In this document: one piece after another, positions 1-6,903 of the stretch
Position numbering within the stretch: the stretch's first letter is position 1
Layout of the letters: the number at the start of each line of letters is the position of its first letter
NCBI GenBank assembly: GCA_013298335.1
Contig: JAAFHI010000069.1
Coordinates: 1-9,476, forward strand
DNA: 9,476 bases
Direction: 5' to 3'
DNA from: Actinomycetota bacterium
Lineage (GTDB): Bacteria; Acidobacteriota; Blastocatellia; Chloracidobacteriales; Chloracidobacteriaceae
Program-made: the position numbers and the translations under genes
The notes under the pieces: model-generated
Seen by the model: the letters and a program-made list of their open reading frames with translations, nothing else
The model's database searches: none
Told to the model about the DNA's origin: nothing

Positions 1-20
1 CTTCATCCTTCATCCTTTCC
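1..20. repeat. Heptad repeat CTTCATC (left edge)
   Basis: Two exact copies of CTTCATC (1-7 and 8-14) are followed by a partial third, CTTTCC. The array is probably cut by the window edge, so its true length is unknown. It is one of several different 7-nt arrays in the gaps of this window, and lies about 45 nt upstream of panC. Confidence 0.6.
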
Positions 21-65
21 CCAAAGCTGTGCAACAATCGCGCGTTCAAAGCGAGTGACCGAACT

Positions 66-929
66 ATGGAAATCATCAACCGAATTCCCCGGATGCGCAT
101 GCTGTCGAGAAAGCTCAAGCGTGACGGGAAGAAAATCGCGCTCGTCCCCACGATGTCCGCCCTGCACGAAGGCCACCTGAGCCTGATTCGGCGGGCGCAG
201 CAGATGGCCGACATCGTGGTCGTGTCGATTTTCTTCAATCCGGTTCAGTTTCACGCCAACGGCGACTTTGAAATTCCGCCCCGCGACCTGGCGCGCGATG
301 CTGAAATGATCGCCAACAAGGGCGTGGACTACCTTTTCGCGCCGAGCGTGGACGAAATCTATCCCGAAGACTTCCTGACCTACGTCACGACCGACGTGCT
401 CGACTGCCGGCTGTGCGGGGTCACGCAGCCGAGCTATTTCCGGGGCATCACGACCATCGTCAACAAGCTCATCAACGTGGTGCAGCCGGATTTCACCTTC
501 GTCGGGCAGAAGGACGCGCAGCAGTCCATCATTATTAAAAGGATGGTGCGCGATCTGTCGATGGATACCGAGGTAGTGATCTGCCCGACGGTGCGTCAGC
601 CGGACGGCGTGGTCGTGTCGTCACGCAACATTCTGATGACCGACGCCGAGCGGAAGTCCGCGCCGATTGTCCACCTGGGGCTGGAACGGGCGCTCGAACG
701 CTTCGCGCAGGGCGAACGCAGCGCAGCGGCCTTGGCGGCGGTGGTCCGGACGGTCATCGAGACGGACCCGCTGGTGCAGGTCGAGTACGTTTCGGTCGTG
801 GATACCGAAAACCTCGACCCGATCGAGACGATTCCCGATGAAATGCCGGTACTGGTGGCGGTGGCGGCGCAGGTCGGCCACGTCCGGCTCATTGACAACC
901 TCGTTCTCGAAAGCGGACGGGAGACGTGA
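66..929 (+). CDS. panC: Pantothenate synthetase (pantoate--beta-alanine ligase)
   Basis: This 287-residue protein should be the cytoplasmic enzyme that joins pantoate to beta-alanine at the cost of ATP (to AMP), the last step of pantothenate (vitamin B5/CoA) synthesis. The length and collinearity match the family. Visible motifs are PTMSALHEGH at residues 28-37 with the HxGH nucleotide-binding signature (H34, H37), FFNPVQF with pantoate-binding Q61, FRGITTIVNKL, GQKDAQQ (K149, D150, Q153) and VVSSRN (S185, S186, R187). Some normally near-invariant positions differ: PTMG is PTMS, and RPxHF is QPSYF (residues 121-125). The ATG at 66 gives the usual N-terminus, just ahead of the first beta strand; the ribosome site is weak (AGCGAG, about ten bases upstream). 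No other pantothenate gene is visible, although a partner could lie to the left. The family assignment is firm; full activity is inferred. Confidence 0.96.
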   Translation: MEIINRIPRMRMLSRKLKRDGKKIALVPTMSALHEGHLSLIRRAQQMADIVVVSIFFNPVQFHANGDFEIPPRDLARDAEMIANKGVDYLFAPSVDEIYPEDFLTYVTTDVLDCRLCGVTQPSYFRGITTIVNKLINVVQPDFTFVGQKDAQQSIIIKRMVRDLSMDTEVVICPTVRQPDGVVVSSRNILMTDAERKSAPIVHLGLERALERFAQGERSAAALAAVVRTVIETDPLVQVEYVSVVDTENLDPIETIPDEMPVLVAVAAQVGHVRLIDNLVLESGRET

Positions 930-932
930 AGA

Positions 933-964
933 CAGTGGTCAGCGGTCAGCGGTCAGTGGTCAGC
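933..964. repeat. Heptad array CAGTGGT/CAGCGGT
   Basis: Four 7-nt units (933-939, 940-946, 947-953, 954-960) read CAGTGGT, CAGCGGT, CAGCGGT, CAGTGGT, then a partial CAGC. The only variable position is the fourth base (T or C). The array begins three bases after the panC stop codon. The same CTGAC/GTCAG core, in other combinations, recurs at 4843-4996. Confidence 0.85.
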
Positions 965-1120
965 AAAACGGGCCGGGCCGGGATTGAAAGCCCACAAAGG
1001 CGGGCAACATGTCGTTCGCCTCGGATGAAGCGAGTCTTCGAGCGCAATTCGGGGAAACGAAGGTGACAACGGTGCGTTCCATCGGCGGGAGAACGCCGCA
1101 AGACCGGAAAAGACGGTTCC

Positions 1121-1150
1121 TTGCCTGACACTTTTTCCAAGTGTTAGTAT
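1121..1150 (+). promoter_or_regulatory. Possible promoter with an inverted repeat in its spacer
   Basis: TTGCCT (1121-1126) and TAGTAT (1145-1150) are separated by 18 nt and partly match the sigma-70 -35 and -10 boxes. The spacer holds a perfect 6-bp inverted repeat, ACACTT (1128-1133) and AAGTGT (1139-1144), split by 5 nt. This could be an operator or chance. The downstream gene starts about 195 nt away, so the transcript would have a long leader. The match is imperfect and the call is tentative. Confidence 0.3.
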
Positions 1151-1345
1151 CCATTGCATTTCAGAGTAAAAAGCGGCGGGAGCGGTCAAGGTCGGGTGTT
1201 TTGTCGGACTCGAATCCACATCCCTTTTCAACTAACGGTCGCCACCGGTCGCTGAATGCACCCACTGAGAGAGAAAGAGACGCGCTTTCGCCGGCCCCCG
1301 CACCGCCAACGGCGCAAAGCAGCCCACCTTGGATGAGTTGTCCCT

Positions 1346-3097
1346 ATGTTCTGTCCGGAATGCGGCACTGAAAATCGTACCATCGCCCGTTTTTGCAAAG
1401 GGTGCGGCCTGCGCTTCGACGACGATCCGACTTCGACGGAAGCGGCGTCGAGCGATGTCGTCTCGCCCTTCGAGCAAACCATCGCCATCCAGCCGAACAA
1501 GCCGAGATCCGGGATGACCACCACGGTCGCCAATCCCTCGTTCAAGGATTCAACGGACGAGAACCCCCTTATCTTCGGCGCGCCGCCGACCCCGCCCCAG
1601 GCTCCGCCGACCCCGTCGGTCGGAGGCCAGACCGCCATTTTCGGCGGCGGCCCGTCCACCGGATTCGGCGAGACCTCATCGCCGGCGCTGGTTTTCGGAG
1701 ACGAGCAGCCCTTCGTCGCGCCGCCGACGGTCATGTTGCCCCCGCCCGACGAACCGATTCTCTTTCTCGGGCAGGACGATCTGGCCCCGCCGACGGTCCC
1801 GAACACGCCGTTTTCCTTCAATCCGAACGAACCGGCGACCGTCCCGAACCGCCCCCCCGCCATCCCGCCGACCGTTTTTTCGGCGCCGGTGCCGCCACCG
1901 ATCATGCCGCCCGCGCCGCCGGTGGTGCCGCCGACCATGATCAACGCCGCCGTGCCGCCACCGTTTCCACCGACCGTGGTCTCACCCGCCGTGCCGCCGC
2001 CGCAACCGATGGAACCGCCGTCGGCTTTTGCGGGCGTCATGCCGCTGCGGAGCGATCCCGCGCCGGGCCTCCCGCCGGAAGTCGCGGCGCAGCCGTTCCG
2101 GCCCATCGCCCCGCCCGGCGGGACGCCGCGTCCGATGGGACAGTCACGGGCAACCGAAGCGGCCCCGTCCACGAAACCGCCGGTTGATTTGTTCGCAGCA
2201 CCGACGCCGGTCGCGAGCGGCCAGCCCAAAAAATCGAAAACGCCGCTCATTCTCGGTCTGCTGGCGGGCGTCGGGGTCCTGTTTCTGCTGCTCGGCGGCA
2301 TCGGATTCGTCGCCTACCAGCGATTCGCGAAGCCCAAACCCGTACCGGAACCGGTCAAGACGAATCCGACTGACCCGACCGATCCGACTGGAACCACCCC
2401 GCCGCCCGCGCCGGTCGCTCCCGCCGACATGATTGCGATTCCGGGCGGCGAATACATGATCGGACGAAATGACGGCGATCTGCTCGACAAGTACGAAAAG
2501 CCGCAGCACCCGGTCACGCTCCAGGCGTTCTACATCGACAAGACGGAAGTGACGAACGCCGAGTACAAGAAATTCGTCGATGCCACCGGCCACGCCCCGG
2601 CGACGTCGTGGGTGAACGGCCAGATCAAGCCGGGAACCGAATATTTTCCGGTCACCGGCGTGTCATTTGACGATGCCGAAGCCTACGCGAAGTGGGCGGG
2701 CAAGCGCCTGCCGACCGAAGAGGAATGGGAAGCCGCGGCGCATGGCCGGACGCCCGCGCTGTTCCCGTGGGGCAACGAGCAGGATTTCAGCCGGATGAAC
2801 ATCAAGCCGTCGGGTATCGACGGGCCGGTCCGGGTCGGGGCCAATCCGGCGGGCGCGAGTCCGTTCGGGGTCCTCGACATGGCCGGAAATGTCTGGGAAT
2901 GGACGGCTTCCGAGGCCGCGCCCTATCCCGGCAGCACGGAGCCGATCGCGCCGGACAGCACCGGCAAGAAGCAGATCGTCATTCGCGGTGGCGCATTCAA
3001 CGAAACTCCCAAGCGTTCCACCACGACGTTCCGCAACTGGGTTCCTTTCGACCTCAAGGTGAAGGAACTGGGATTCCGCTGCGTGAAGTCCCAGTAA
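1346..3097 (+). CDS. Membrane protein: zinc ribbon, Pro-rich linker, TM, SUMF1/FGE-fold domain
   Basis: This 583-residue protein has four parts. Residues 3-20 form a zinc ribbon with CPEC and CKGC knuckles (C3, C6, C17, C20). Residues about 30-295 are a low-complexity linker rich in Pro, Ala and Thr with many PPT/VPP steps. Residues about 301-324 are one strongly hydrophobic helix preceded by KKSK, predicting N-in/C-out topology. After a second Pro/Thr linker, residues 361-583 are a formylglycine-generating-enzyme-like (SUMF1, C-type-lectin-like) domain, with IPGGEYMIG, IDKTEVTNAEY, RLPTEEEWEAAA, MAGNVWEWT (512-520), IRGGAF and GFRCV. Where true FGEs carry their two active-site cysteines, just after RGG, this protein reads AFNETPKRSTTTFRN with none, so sulfatase activation is unlikely; a binding or structural role outside the membrane is inferred. 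GGATGAG (1331-1337) lies 8 nt before the ATG, which also gives the intact zinc ribbon. The TPR gene follows after 72 nt, suggesting co-transcription. Confidence 0.9.
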   Translation: MFCPECGTENRTIARFCKGCGLRFDDDPTSTEAASSDVVSPFEQTIAIQPNKPRSGMTTTVANPSFKDSTDENPLIFGAPPTPPQAPPTPSVGGQTAIFGGGPSTGFGETSSPALVFGDEQPFVAPPTVMLPPPDEPILFLGQDDLAPPTVPNTPFSFNPNEPATVPNRPPAIPPTVFSAPVPPPIMPPAPPVVPPTMINAAVPPPFPPTVVSPAVPPPQPMEPPSAFAGVMPLRSDPAPGLPPEVAAQPFRPIAPPGGTPRPMGQSRATEAAPSTKPPVDLFAAPTPVASGQPKKSKTPLILGLLAGVGVLFLLLGGIGFVAYQRFAKPKPVPEPVKTNPTDPTDPTGTTPPPAPVAPADMIAIPGGEYMIGRNDGDLLDKYEKPQHPVTLQAFYIDKTEVTNAEYKKFVDATGHAPATSWVNGQIKPGTEYFPVTGVSFDDAEAYAKWAGKRLPTEEEWEAAAHGRTPALFPWGNEQDFSRMNIKPSGIDGPVRVGANPAGASPFGVLDMAGNVWEWTASEAAPYPGSTEPIAPDSTGKKQIVIRGGAFNETPKRSTTTFRNWVPFDLKVKELGFRCVKSQ

Positions 3098-3111
3098 TTC
3101 CCTCCATCCGC

Positions 3112-3147
3112 CGCCTGCCGTCGCTTTCGGGCGAAACCGGGCAGGTG
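3112..3147 (+). other. Short stem-loop between the two envelope genes
   Basis: CCTGCC (3114-3119) pairs with GGCAGG (3140-3145), and inside it TTTC (3125-3128) pairs with GAAA (3133-3136) around a GGGC loop. No T-run follows, so it is not a standard intrinsic terminator. In a 72-nt gap it could be a processing or attenuation element, or chance pairing in GC-rich DNA. Confidence 0.3.
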
Positions 3148-3169
3148 CTGCTTCGTTCGACGAATCGTT

Positions 3170-4798
3170 ATGACGCACCTCGTTTTGACCGTTTCAGCCA
3201 AAAAGAACCGAATGCTTCTGACCGCGGCGCTGATTGCCGCCTCGTCGGTCGGAATCTTCGCCGCGCCGCAGATCGGTCGCCGCGATGACGGGGCGCCGAC
3301 CACGCCGACGACACCCACCGGCACGGGCAAGCGGACGCCGCCGGTGGTCAGACGACCGACCGCGACGCGGACGCCGTCCGGCGTGATGATGCCGCTCGGG
3401 AAATCCGCCGCCTTCTATCTTGAAGAAGGCAACCGGCTGCTGCTGAAGGAAGACTACGCCTCGGCCCAGATGTTTTTCGAAGAGGGGCTGAAAGTCGGAA
3501 AATCGAAACCCGAACTGACGGCCAGTCTCCAGCAGCGGAAGCAGGAAGTGCTCTGGTTCGTTTCGGCGGGGCAGTTCGAACGGGACGGCAACTCCGCCGA
3601 CGCGATTGTCAACTACGACAAGATTCTCAGCGCCGACCCGGCGAATGAAAACGCCCGGCGCCGCGCCGCGAAACAGTTGAAAATACAGGGAGATTCCGCG
3701 GTCAAGCGGGACGACTGGGCGCAGGCGGTCGCCAGTCTCGAGCGTTCCGAAAAGATGGTTTCCGCCCCGGCGACGCGCGCCTCGCTCGTGATGGCGCTGC
3801 TCGGGCTGGCGTTCAAGCAGACGACGGCAAACCCCTCCGAGGCCCGCGTGGCCTACAACCGGGTCCTCGAAATCGACCCGAACAATGCGAAGGCGCTTGA
3901 AGAAAGCCGCAAGTACCAGGTCGCCGAACTCGTCCAGACCGGCGATAAACTGCGGCAGGCAAAAGACTTTCCGGGCGCGGCGAAAGCCTACGGCGACGCG
4001 CTCGCGCTCGACCCGAACAACGCCGCCGCGACGCGCGGAAAAGCCGCCGCCGCCGCCGAACTGGAACGCGACACGGCGGAAACAGCCTACAAGTCACGCG
4101 ATTTCCGGACGGCCCAGGCCGCCTACGCCCGCATCGCCGCCGCCCTGCCGGGCGATACGCAATCCGCCAAACGCCTGGAAGAATTGAACATCCGCCTCGC
4201 CCCGGCCTCGCCGCTGCGCGGCTCGATGAACTACACGCTGCGCGTCGGCAGCCCGTTTCGCATCCGGCTTCAAAAGGATCAGGTCACCAGCAACCTGCTC
4301 AACAGCGAAAATCCGATTTCTCCGACGGTTACGCTGAACGGCTCGCTGCCGCTCCAGAACGCAGCCTTCAAACTCTCGAAAGTTTCACAGAACGCGCAGG
4401 CCCGGATTTCGGTCAACCCGAGCGCCGCCAACGGATTCACCGCCGAGATTCTGGTCGAACCGAAGGCCGGAACGTCGCAGGACGTGCAGATCGTGGCCGA
4501 GTGGGTCGTGCCGCTGAAGGGCACCGCCCGCTGGCAGGAGCAGGTCAACCCCGGCAAGTACACGATTTACTGGCAAGGACCCTATTTCGACGTGGTTTCC
4601 GGGGGCACGACGCTGTCGTCGCTTCAGGAATCCCTGCCGCGTCAGACCGTGACGGTCAAGCTCGGAAAACCCGACAAGGCCTACACCGCGAAAATCACGG
4701 CCCTGCCGAGCGCTGAAAACAACTTCACGCTGACGGTCGAGCTGGACGTGACCAAGGCGACGCGGGCCGCACTCGAAATCACGTGGGCCGCCAAGTAG
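3170..4798 (+). CDS. Secreted TPR-repeat protein with duplicated beta-rich C-terminal modules
   Basis: This 542-residue protein begins with a signal-peptide-like segment: KKNR at 11-14, a hydrophobic core at 15-30 and likely cleavage near A31/A32. The ATG at 3170 is preferred over the one at 3212 because only the longer form has the basic n-region; neither has a clear ribosome site. A Thr/Pro-rich linker runs from about 40 to 70. Residues about 78-340 hold TPR-like helical pairs, clearest at 129-160, 221-241 and 251-284, with the typical ALALDPNN and VLEIDPNN ends. The last 195 residues look beta-rich and contain a tandem duplication: KLSK...PSAANGFT (401-424) matches KLGK...PSAENNFT (497-520), each ending in an EW or TW strand. 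TPRs usually mediate protein contacts, so a periplasmic or surface scaffold is inferred. The partner may be the SUMF1-fold protein encoded 72 nt upstream. No specific family is recognised. Confidence 0.85.
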   Translation: MTHLVLTVSAKKNRMLLTAALIAASSVGIFAAPQIGRRDDGAPTTPTTPTGTGKRTPPVVRRPTATRTPSGVMMPLGKSAAFYLEEGNRLLLKEDYASAQMFFEEGLKVGKSKPELTASLQQRKQEVLWFVSAGQFERDGNSADAIVNYDKILSADPANENARRRAAKQLKIQGDSAVKRDDWAQAVASLERSEKMVSAPATRASLVMALLGLAFKQTTANPSEARVAYNRVLEIDPNNAKALEESRKYQVAELVQTGDKLRQAKDFPGAAKAYGDALALDPNNAAATRGKAAAAAELERDTAETAYKSRDFRTAQAAYARIAAALPGDTQSAKRLEELNIRLAPASPLRGSMNYTLRVGSPFRIRLQKDQVTSNLLNSENPISPTVTLNGSLPLQNAAFKLSKVSQNAQARISVNPSAANGFTAEILVEPKAGTSQDVQIVAEWVVPLKGTARWQEQVNPGKYTIYWQGPYFDVVSGGTTLSSLQESLPRQTVTVKLGKPDKAYTAKITALPSAENNFTLTVELDVTKATRAALEITWAAK

Positions 4799-4799
4799 A

Positions 4800-4834
4800 A
4801 ATTGAGAATTGAGAATGCAGAATTGAGAATTTTT
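4800..4834. repeat. Heptad array AATTGAG
   Basis: Units at 4800, 4807, 4814, 4821 and 4828 read AATTGAG, AATTGAG, AATGCAG, AATTGAG, AATTTTT. The array starts one base after the stop codon of the TPR gene. It is AT-rich, unlike the next array 9 nt away, but has the same 7-nt period. A near-identical piece lies at 7540-7556. Confidence 0.85.
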
Positions 4835-4842
4835 GGTGGGTC

Positions 4843-4996
4843 GCGACTGACTGCTGGCCGCTGACCACTGACCACTGACCGCCGAGGATTGGCTGGTCAT
4901 AAACGCCCGGTCTTCACTGAATGCTGACCGCTGGCGACTGACTTCTGAGAAATGCCGGGCCTCAACTGACTGCTGGCCACTGACTGCTGACTACTA
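4843..4996. repeat. Long degenerate heptad array (ACTGCTG/ACCACTG) with 49-bp higher-order repeat
   Basis: Units such as GCGACTG, ACTGCTG, GCCGCTG, ACCACTG, ACCACTG and ACCGCCG run from 4843 to 4884. Similar units occupy 4915-4949 and 4962-4996. The CTG element keeps the same 7-nt register across all three blocks (ends at 4849, 4919 and 4968 are equal modulo 7). Segments 4901-4949 and 4950-4998 align without gaps at 35 of 49 positions by hand count. This is the largest array in the window. Confidence 0.85.
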
Positions 4997-5305
4997 AATT
5001 GACCGCCGCACACGGAAAGGCCGCATCACAAGACCGTAGGCAGACCCCGCACGATACTCCCCAGAGTTTGGATGCGACCGTATTTCCGAATGAACGCATT
5101 ACACAAGACAACTTGCGTGCCACAACCACGGTTTTCAGATTTTTCGTTCATTTTCAGTCACTTACGGATTTGATTTGATTTTCGTGGACCGAAAATAGCC
5201 CGAAACTAACAAAATCCGTTACTCTTGCCGCACCTGTTTTTGTCATTCGACTGCATCCGCGACCGTTTGCGAGGCCGGGATGCGCCTGAAAGGTATCCAC
5301 GTCCC
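4997..5305. other. Unassigned region upstream of the permease gene
   Basis: After the heptad arrays, about 300 nt precede the chosen permease start. A nested inverted repeat lies at 5164-5219. The permease frame is open from a TTG at 5225, but the extra residues look unlike the family. On the minus strand a 38-codon frame in the 5030-5150 area has no recognisable features. I see no tRNA, terminator or known riboswitch. Confidence 0.5.
5162..5221 (+). promoter_or_regulatory. Nested inverted repeats, possible structured 5' leader
   Basis: An outer 8-bp perfect stem, ACGGATTT (5164-5171) with AAATCCGT (5212-5219), encloses an inner 7-bp perfect hairpin, ATTTTCG (5178-5184) with CGAAAAT (5190-5196), around a TGGAC loop. 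The element ends about 85 nt before the chosen permease start, so it may be a leader structure or operator. It does not match a riboswitch I recognise. Confidence 0.3.
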
Positions 5306-6181
5306 GTGACGGATTCGCTCGTCTTTTCATTGCTCGCTTCGACCCTGCGGCTTTCGACGCCGCTGATTCTGGCCGCGCTCGGCGGGATGTATTCGGAAAA
5401 GAGCGGCGTCATCAACATGGCGCTCGAAGGCATCATGCTGGCCGGGGCCTTCACCGCCGCCGCGGTGACCCATTTCACCGGCAACCCGTGGATCGGCCTC
5501 GTCGCGGGCATTGCCGCGGGCATCGCGGTCGCCGGACTGCACGCCTTCTGCTGCATCGCATGCAAGGCCGATCAGGTTGTGGTCGGAACGGCCATCAATA
5601 TCTTAATGCTCGGCGTGCCGCCGCTGCTCTCGGGCGCGTTTTTCGAATCCACCGGTTCGACGCCGTCGCTCCAGCAGTCGCAGACGCTCCCGAACCTGCC
5701 GATTATTGTCGCGCTGCTCGCCGTCCCGATAACGTATTTCGTTCTTTTTAAAACCAGTTTCGGGCTGCGCATCCGCGCGGTCGGGGAAACGCCGGAAGCC
5801 GCCGACACGGCGGGCGTCAGCGTTTCGCGCATCCGGTACGCGAGCGTGCTGATCTCCGGCGGACTCGCCGCGCTCGGCGGCGTCTATCTTTCCATCGGAC
5901 AAAACTCGCTCTACACGCGGAACATGACCGCCGGACGCGGCTACATCGCGCTTGCCGCGCTGATTTTCGGCAACTGGATGCCGACGCGCGTTCTCGTCGC
6001 CTGCCTGCTCTTCGGTTTCATGGACGCGGTTCAAATCCGGCTTCAGGGCGTCGGAAAAATTCCGACCCAGTTCATTCAGATCGTGCCCTACATCTTCACG
6101 ATGATCGTCCTCGCCGGGTTCATCGGGCGCTCGACCCCGCCCAGGGCGCTCGGCGTGGCGTATGAAAAAGGAAAGCGGTGA
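5306..6181 (+). CDS. ABC transporter permease, nucleoside/BmpA-associated (NupQ/YufQ-like)
   Basis: This inner-membrane permease of the BPD_transp_2 superfamily is close to the second permease of guanosine/nucleoside importers associated with BmpA-type lipoproteins. Family signatures, numbered from the GTG at 5306 (291 residues), are GMYSEKSGVINMALEG (27-42), GLRIRAVGETPEAADTAG (153-170, the loop likely contacting the ATPase) and MTAGRGYIALAALIFGNW (207-224). Hydrophobic helices lie around 12-28, 43-56, 61-83, 91-108, 132-149, 178-195, 213-240 and 258-274. The frame is open from TTG 5225, but those 27 extra residues are charged and not family-like. The GTG has GAAAGG at 5288-5293, 12 nt upstream, which is rather far, so the start is uncertain. 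The usual partners (ATPase, first permease, lipoprotein) are not adjacent: upstream is the TPR gene and downstream an unknown gene. Substrate is inferred from family only. Confidence 0.9.
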   Translation: MTDSLVFSLLASTLRLSTPLILAALGGMYSEKSGVINMALEGIMLAGAFTAAAVTHFTGNPWIGLVAGIAAGIAVAGLHAFCCIACKADQVVVGTAINILMLGVPPLLSGAFFESTGSTPSLQQSQTLPNLPIIVALLAVPITYFVLFKTSFGLRIRAVGETPEAADTAGVSVSRIRYASVLISGGLAALGGVYLSIGQNSLYTRNMTAGRGYIALAALIFGNWMPTRVLVACLLFGFMDAVQIRLQGVGKIPTQFIQIVPYIFTMIVLAGFIGRSTPPRALGVAYEKGKR

Positions 6182-6217
6182 GGAATTTTTGATTTTTTCA
6201 GTACCGGATTTGAAAGA

Positions 6218-6901
6218 ATGCCACTCCGCGACATCCAACTGACTCTTGAAAACCGCTCAGTCAAGGAATTGCTCTACACAGAGCAGTGTTTCGAAAACAT
6301 CCGGAATGTCTTTTGCGGAAAACTCGGCAAAAACTGGCGGGCCGGAGACGTTTCGAAGCTCATCATCAAACTCGGCTCGCGAAAAACGCCACCGAAAGCC
6401 GTCTGGAGTGGTGGTTTCTGGGAAATCTGCCGGGATGATTTTGACCTTGCGGTTTTTATGGCGGCTTCAAAAGCCGAGCAGAACGAAATTGCCCTCCGGC
6501 TGGCTGAAATTTCGCTGATCGAGCTGGCGGAATACTTTCACGTTGATCCGGCCCCGGTCCGCGCCGCCGCCCAGGCCACCCGCGAAGCCGGATTCCGGCA
6601 CGTTCGTGAATACAAAAAAGCGTCGCGGCAACATCCCGGCAACCAGTTGATGGCAAAGGTATTTATCACGTACCGGCGTGGCGGATGGGGAACGGAAGCG
6701 GAAGTCCGGTTTTTTGACCGGCGAAAAAATCTCCTCGGGACCGAATCGATTGTGAAGAATCAACTATGGTTGACGGTTCACTTCGACTTGTGGCGTGGCG
6801 CGTGGCGGGACGATACTTTTGAAATCGTCGATCGGGTCGGTAAAACATACTTCAAATCACGGATGAGCGCCCGACTGGTCAAAACGTTTCCGGAGGGATG
6901 A
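6218..6901 (+). CDS. Hypothetical protein, 227 residues
   Basis: I do not recognise this protein. It is probably soluble, with no signal peptide or membrane helix, and is basic overall with many Lys and Arg. Residues about 80-135 are likely helical (AEQNEIALRLAEISLIELAE, then an Ala-rich stretch). The C-terminal part (about 145-227) looks beta-rich and aromatic, with TYRRGGWGTEAEVRFF and LWLTVHFDLWRGAWRDD. The ATG at 6218 is the first in frame; GAAAG directly before it is a poor ribosome site. The gene is much less GC-rich than its neighbours (26 G/C in 6241-6300), suggesting a different origin. It overlaps or abuts the Uma2 gene start, so the two are probably co-transcribed and translationally coupled. 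Function unknown. Confidence 0.75.
   Translation: MPLRDIQLTLENRSVKELLYTEQCFENIRNVFCGKLGKNWRAGDVSKLIIKLGSRKTPPKAVWSGGFWEICRDDFDLAVFMAASKAEQNEIALRLAEISLIELAEYFHVDPAPVRAAAQATREAGFRHVREYKKASRQHPGNQLMAKVFITYRRGGWGTEAEVRFFDRRKNLLGTESIVKNQLWLTVHFDLWRGAWRDDTFEIVDRVGKTYFKSRMSARLVKTFPEG
6892..6897 (+). promoter_or_regulatory. Ribosome binding site GGAGGG deciding the Uma2 start
   Basis: GGAGGG touches the ATG at 6898 with no spacer but lies 6 nt before the ATG at 6904, an ideal distance. It therefore favours 6904 as the start of the Uma2-family gene. It lies within the last codons of the upstream gene, as expected for coupled translation. Confidence 0.7.
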
Positions 6902-6903
6902 CC

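Larger units (their letters stand above)
930..1345. other. Intergenic region between panC and the SUMF1-fold gene
   Basis: This 416-nt gap has a heptad array at its left end, a possible promoter in the middle (1121-1150) and a purine-rich stretch around 1265-1280. Short frames on both strands (for example minus strand 953-1231) show no recognisable motif, run into the repeat and have no convincing ribosome site, so no gene is called. I see no tRNA or riboswitch. The rest is unexplained and may be a long 5' leader for the gene at 1346. Confidence 0.6.

Noticed and set aside
933..964. Possible CRISPR array
   Set aside because: The units are 7 nt with no spacers, so this is a simple tandem repeat. 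The same applies to the other arrays.
953..1231. Minus-strand frames in the gap after panC
   Set aside because: They have no recognisable motif, no good ribosome site, and they run into the heptad repeat.
1213..1240. tRNA T-arm-like sequence (ACTCGAATCC)
   Set aside because: The stem around the loop is only about 3 bp, and no anticodon or acceptor arms can be drawn.
1228..2301. 357-residue open frame on the minus strand
   Set aside because: It lies opposite the Pro/Ala-rich linker of the SUMF1-fold gene. Its Gly-rich translation is simply the complement of Pro codons, and it has no domain motif.
3812..4187. Frames on both strands inside the TPR gene
   Set aside because: They are Arg/Pro-rich shadow frames from high GC; the TPR frame alone shows family-like repeats.
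5170..5198. Promoter-like TTGATT and AAATAG boxes upstream of the permease
   Set aside because: The -10 match is poor and the boxes overlap the inverted repeats; not enough to call.
5603..6238. 211-residue minus-strand frame opposite the permease
   Set aside because: It is charged, low-complexity and without motifs, while the plus-strand permease has unmistakable signatures.
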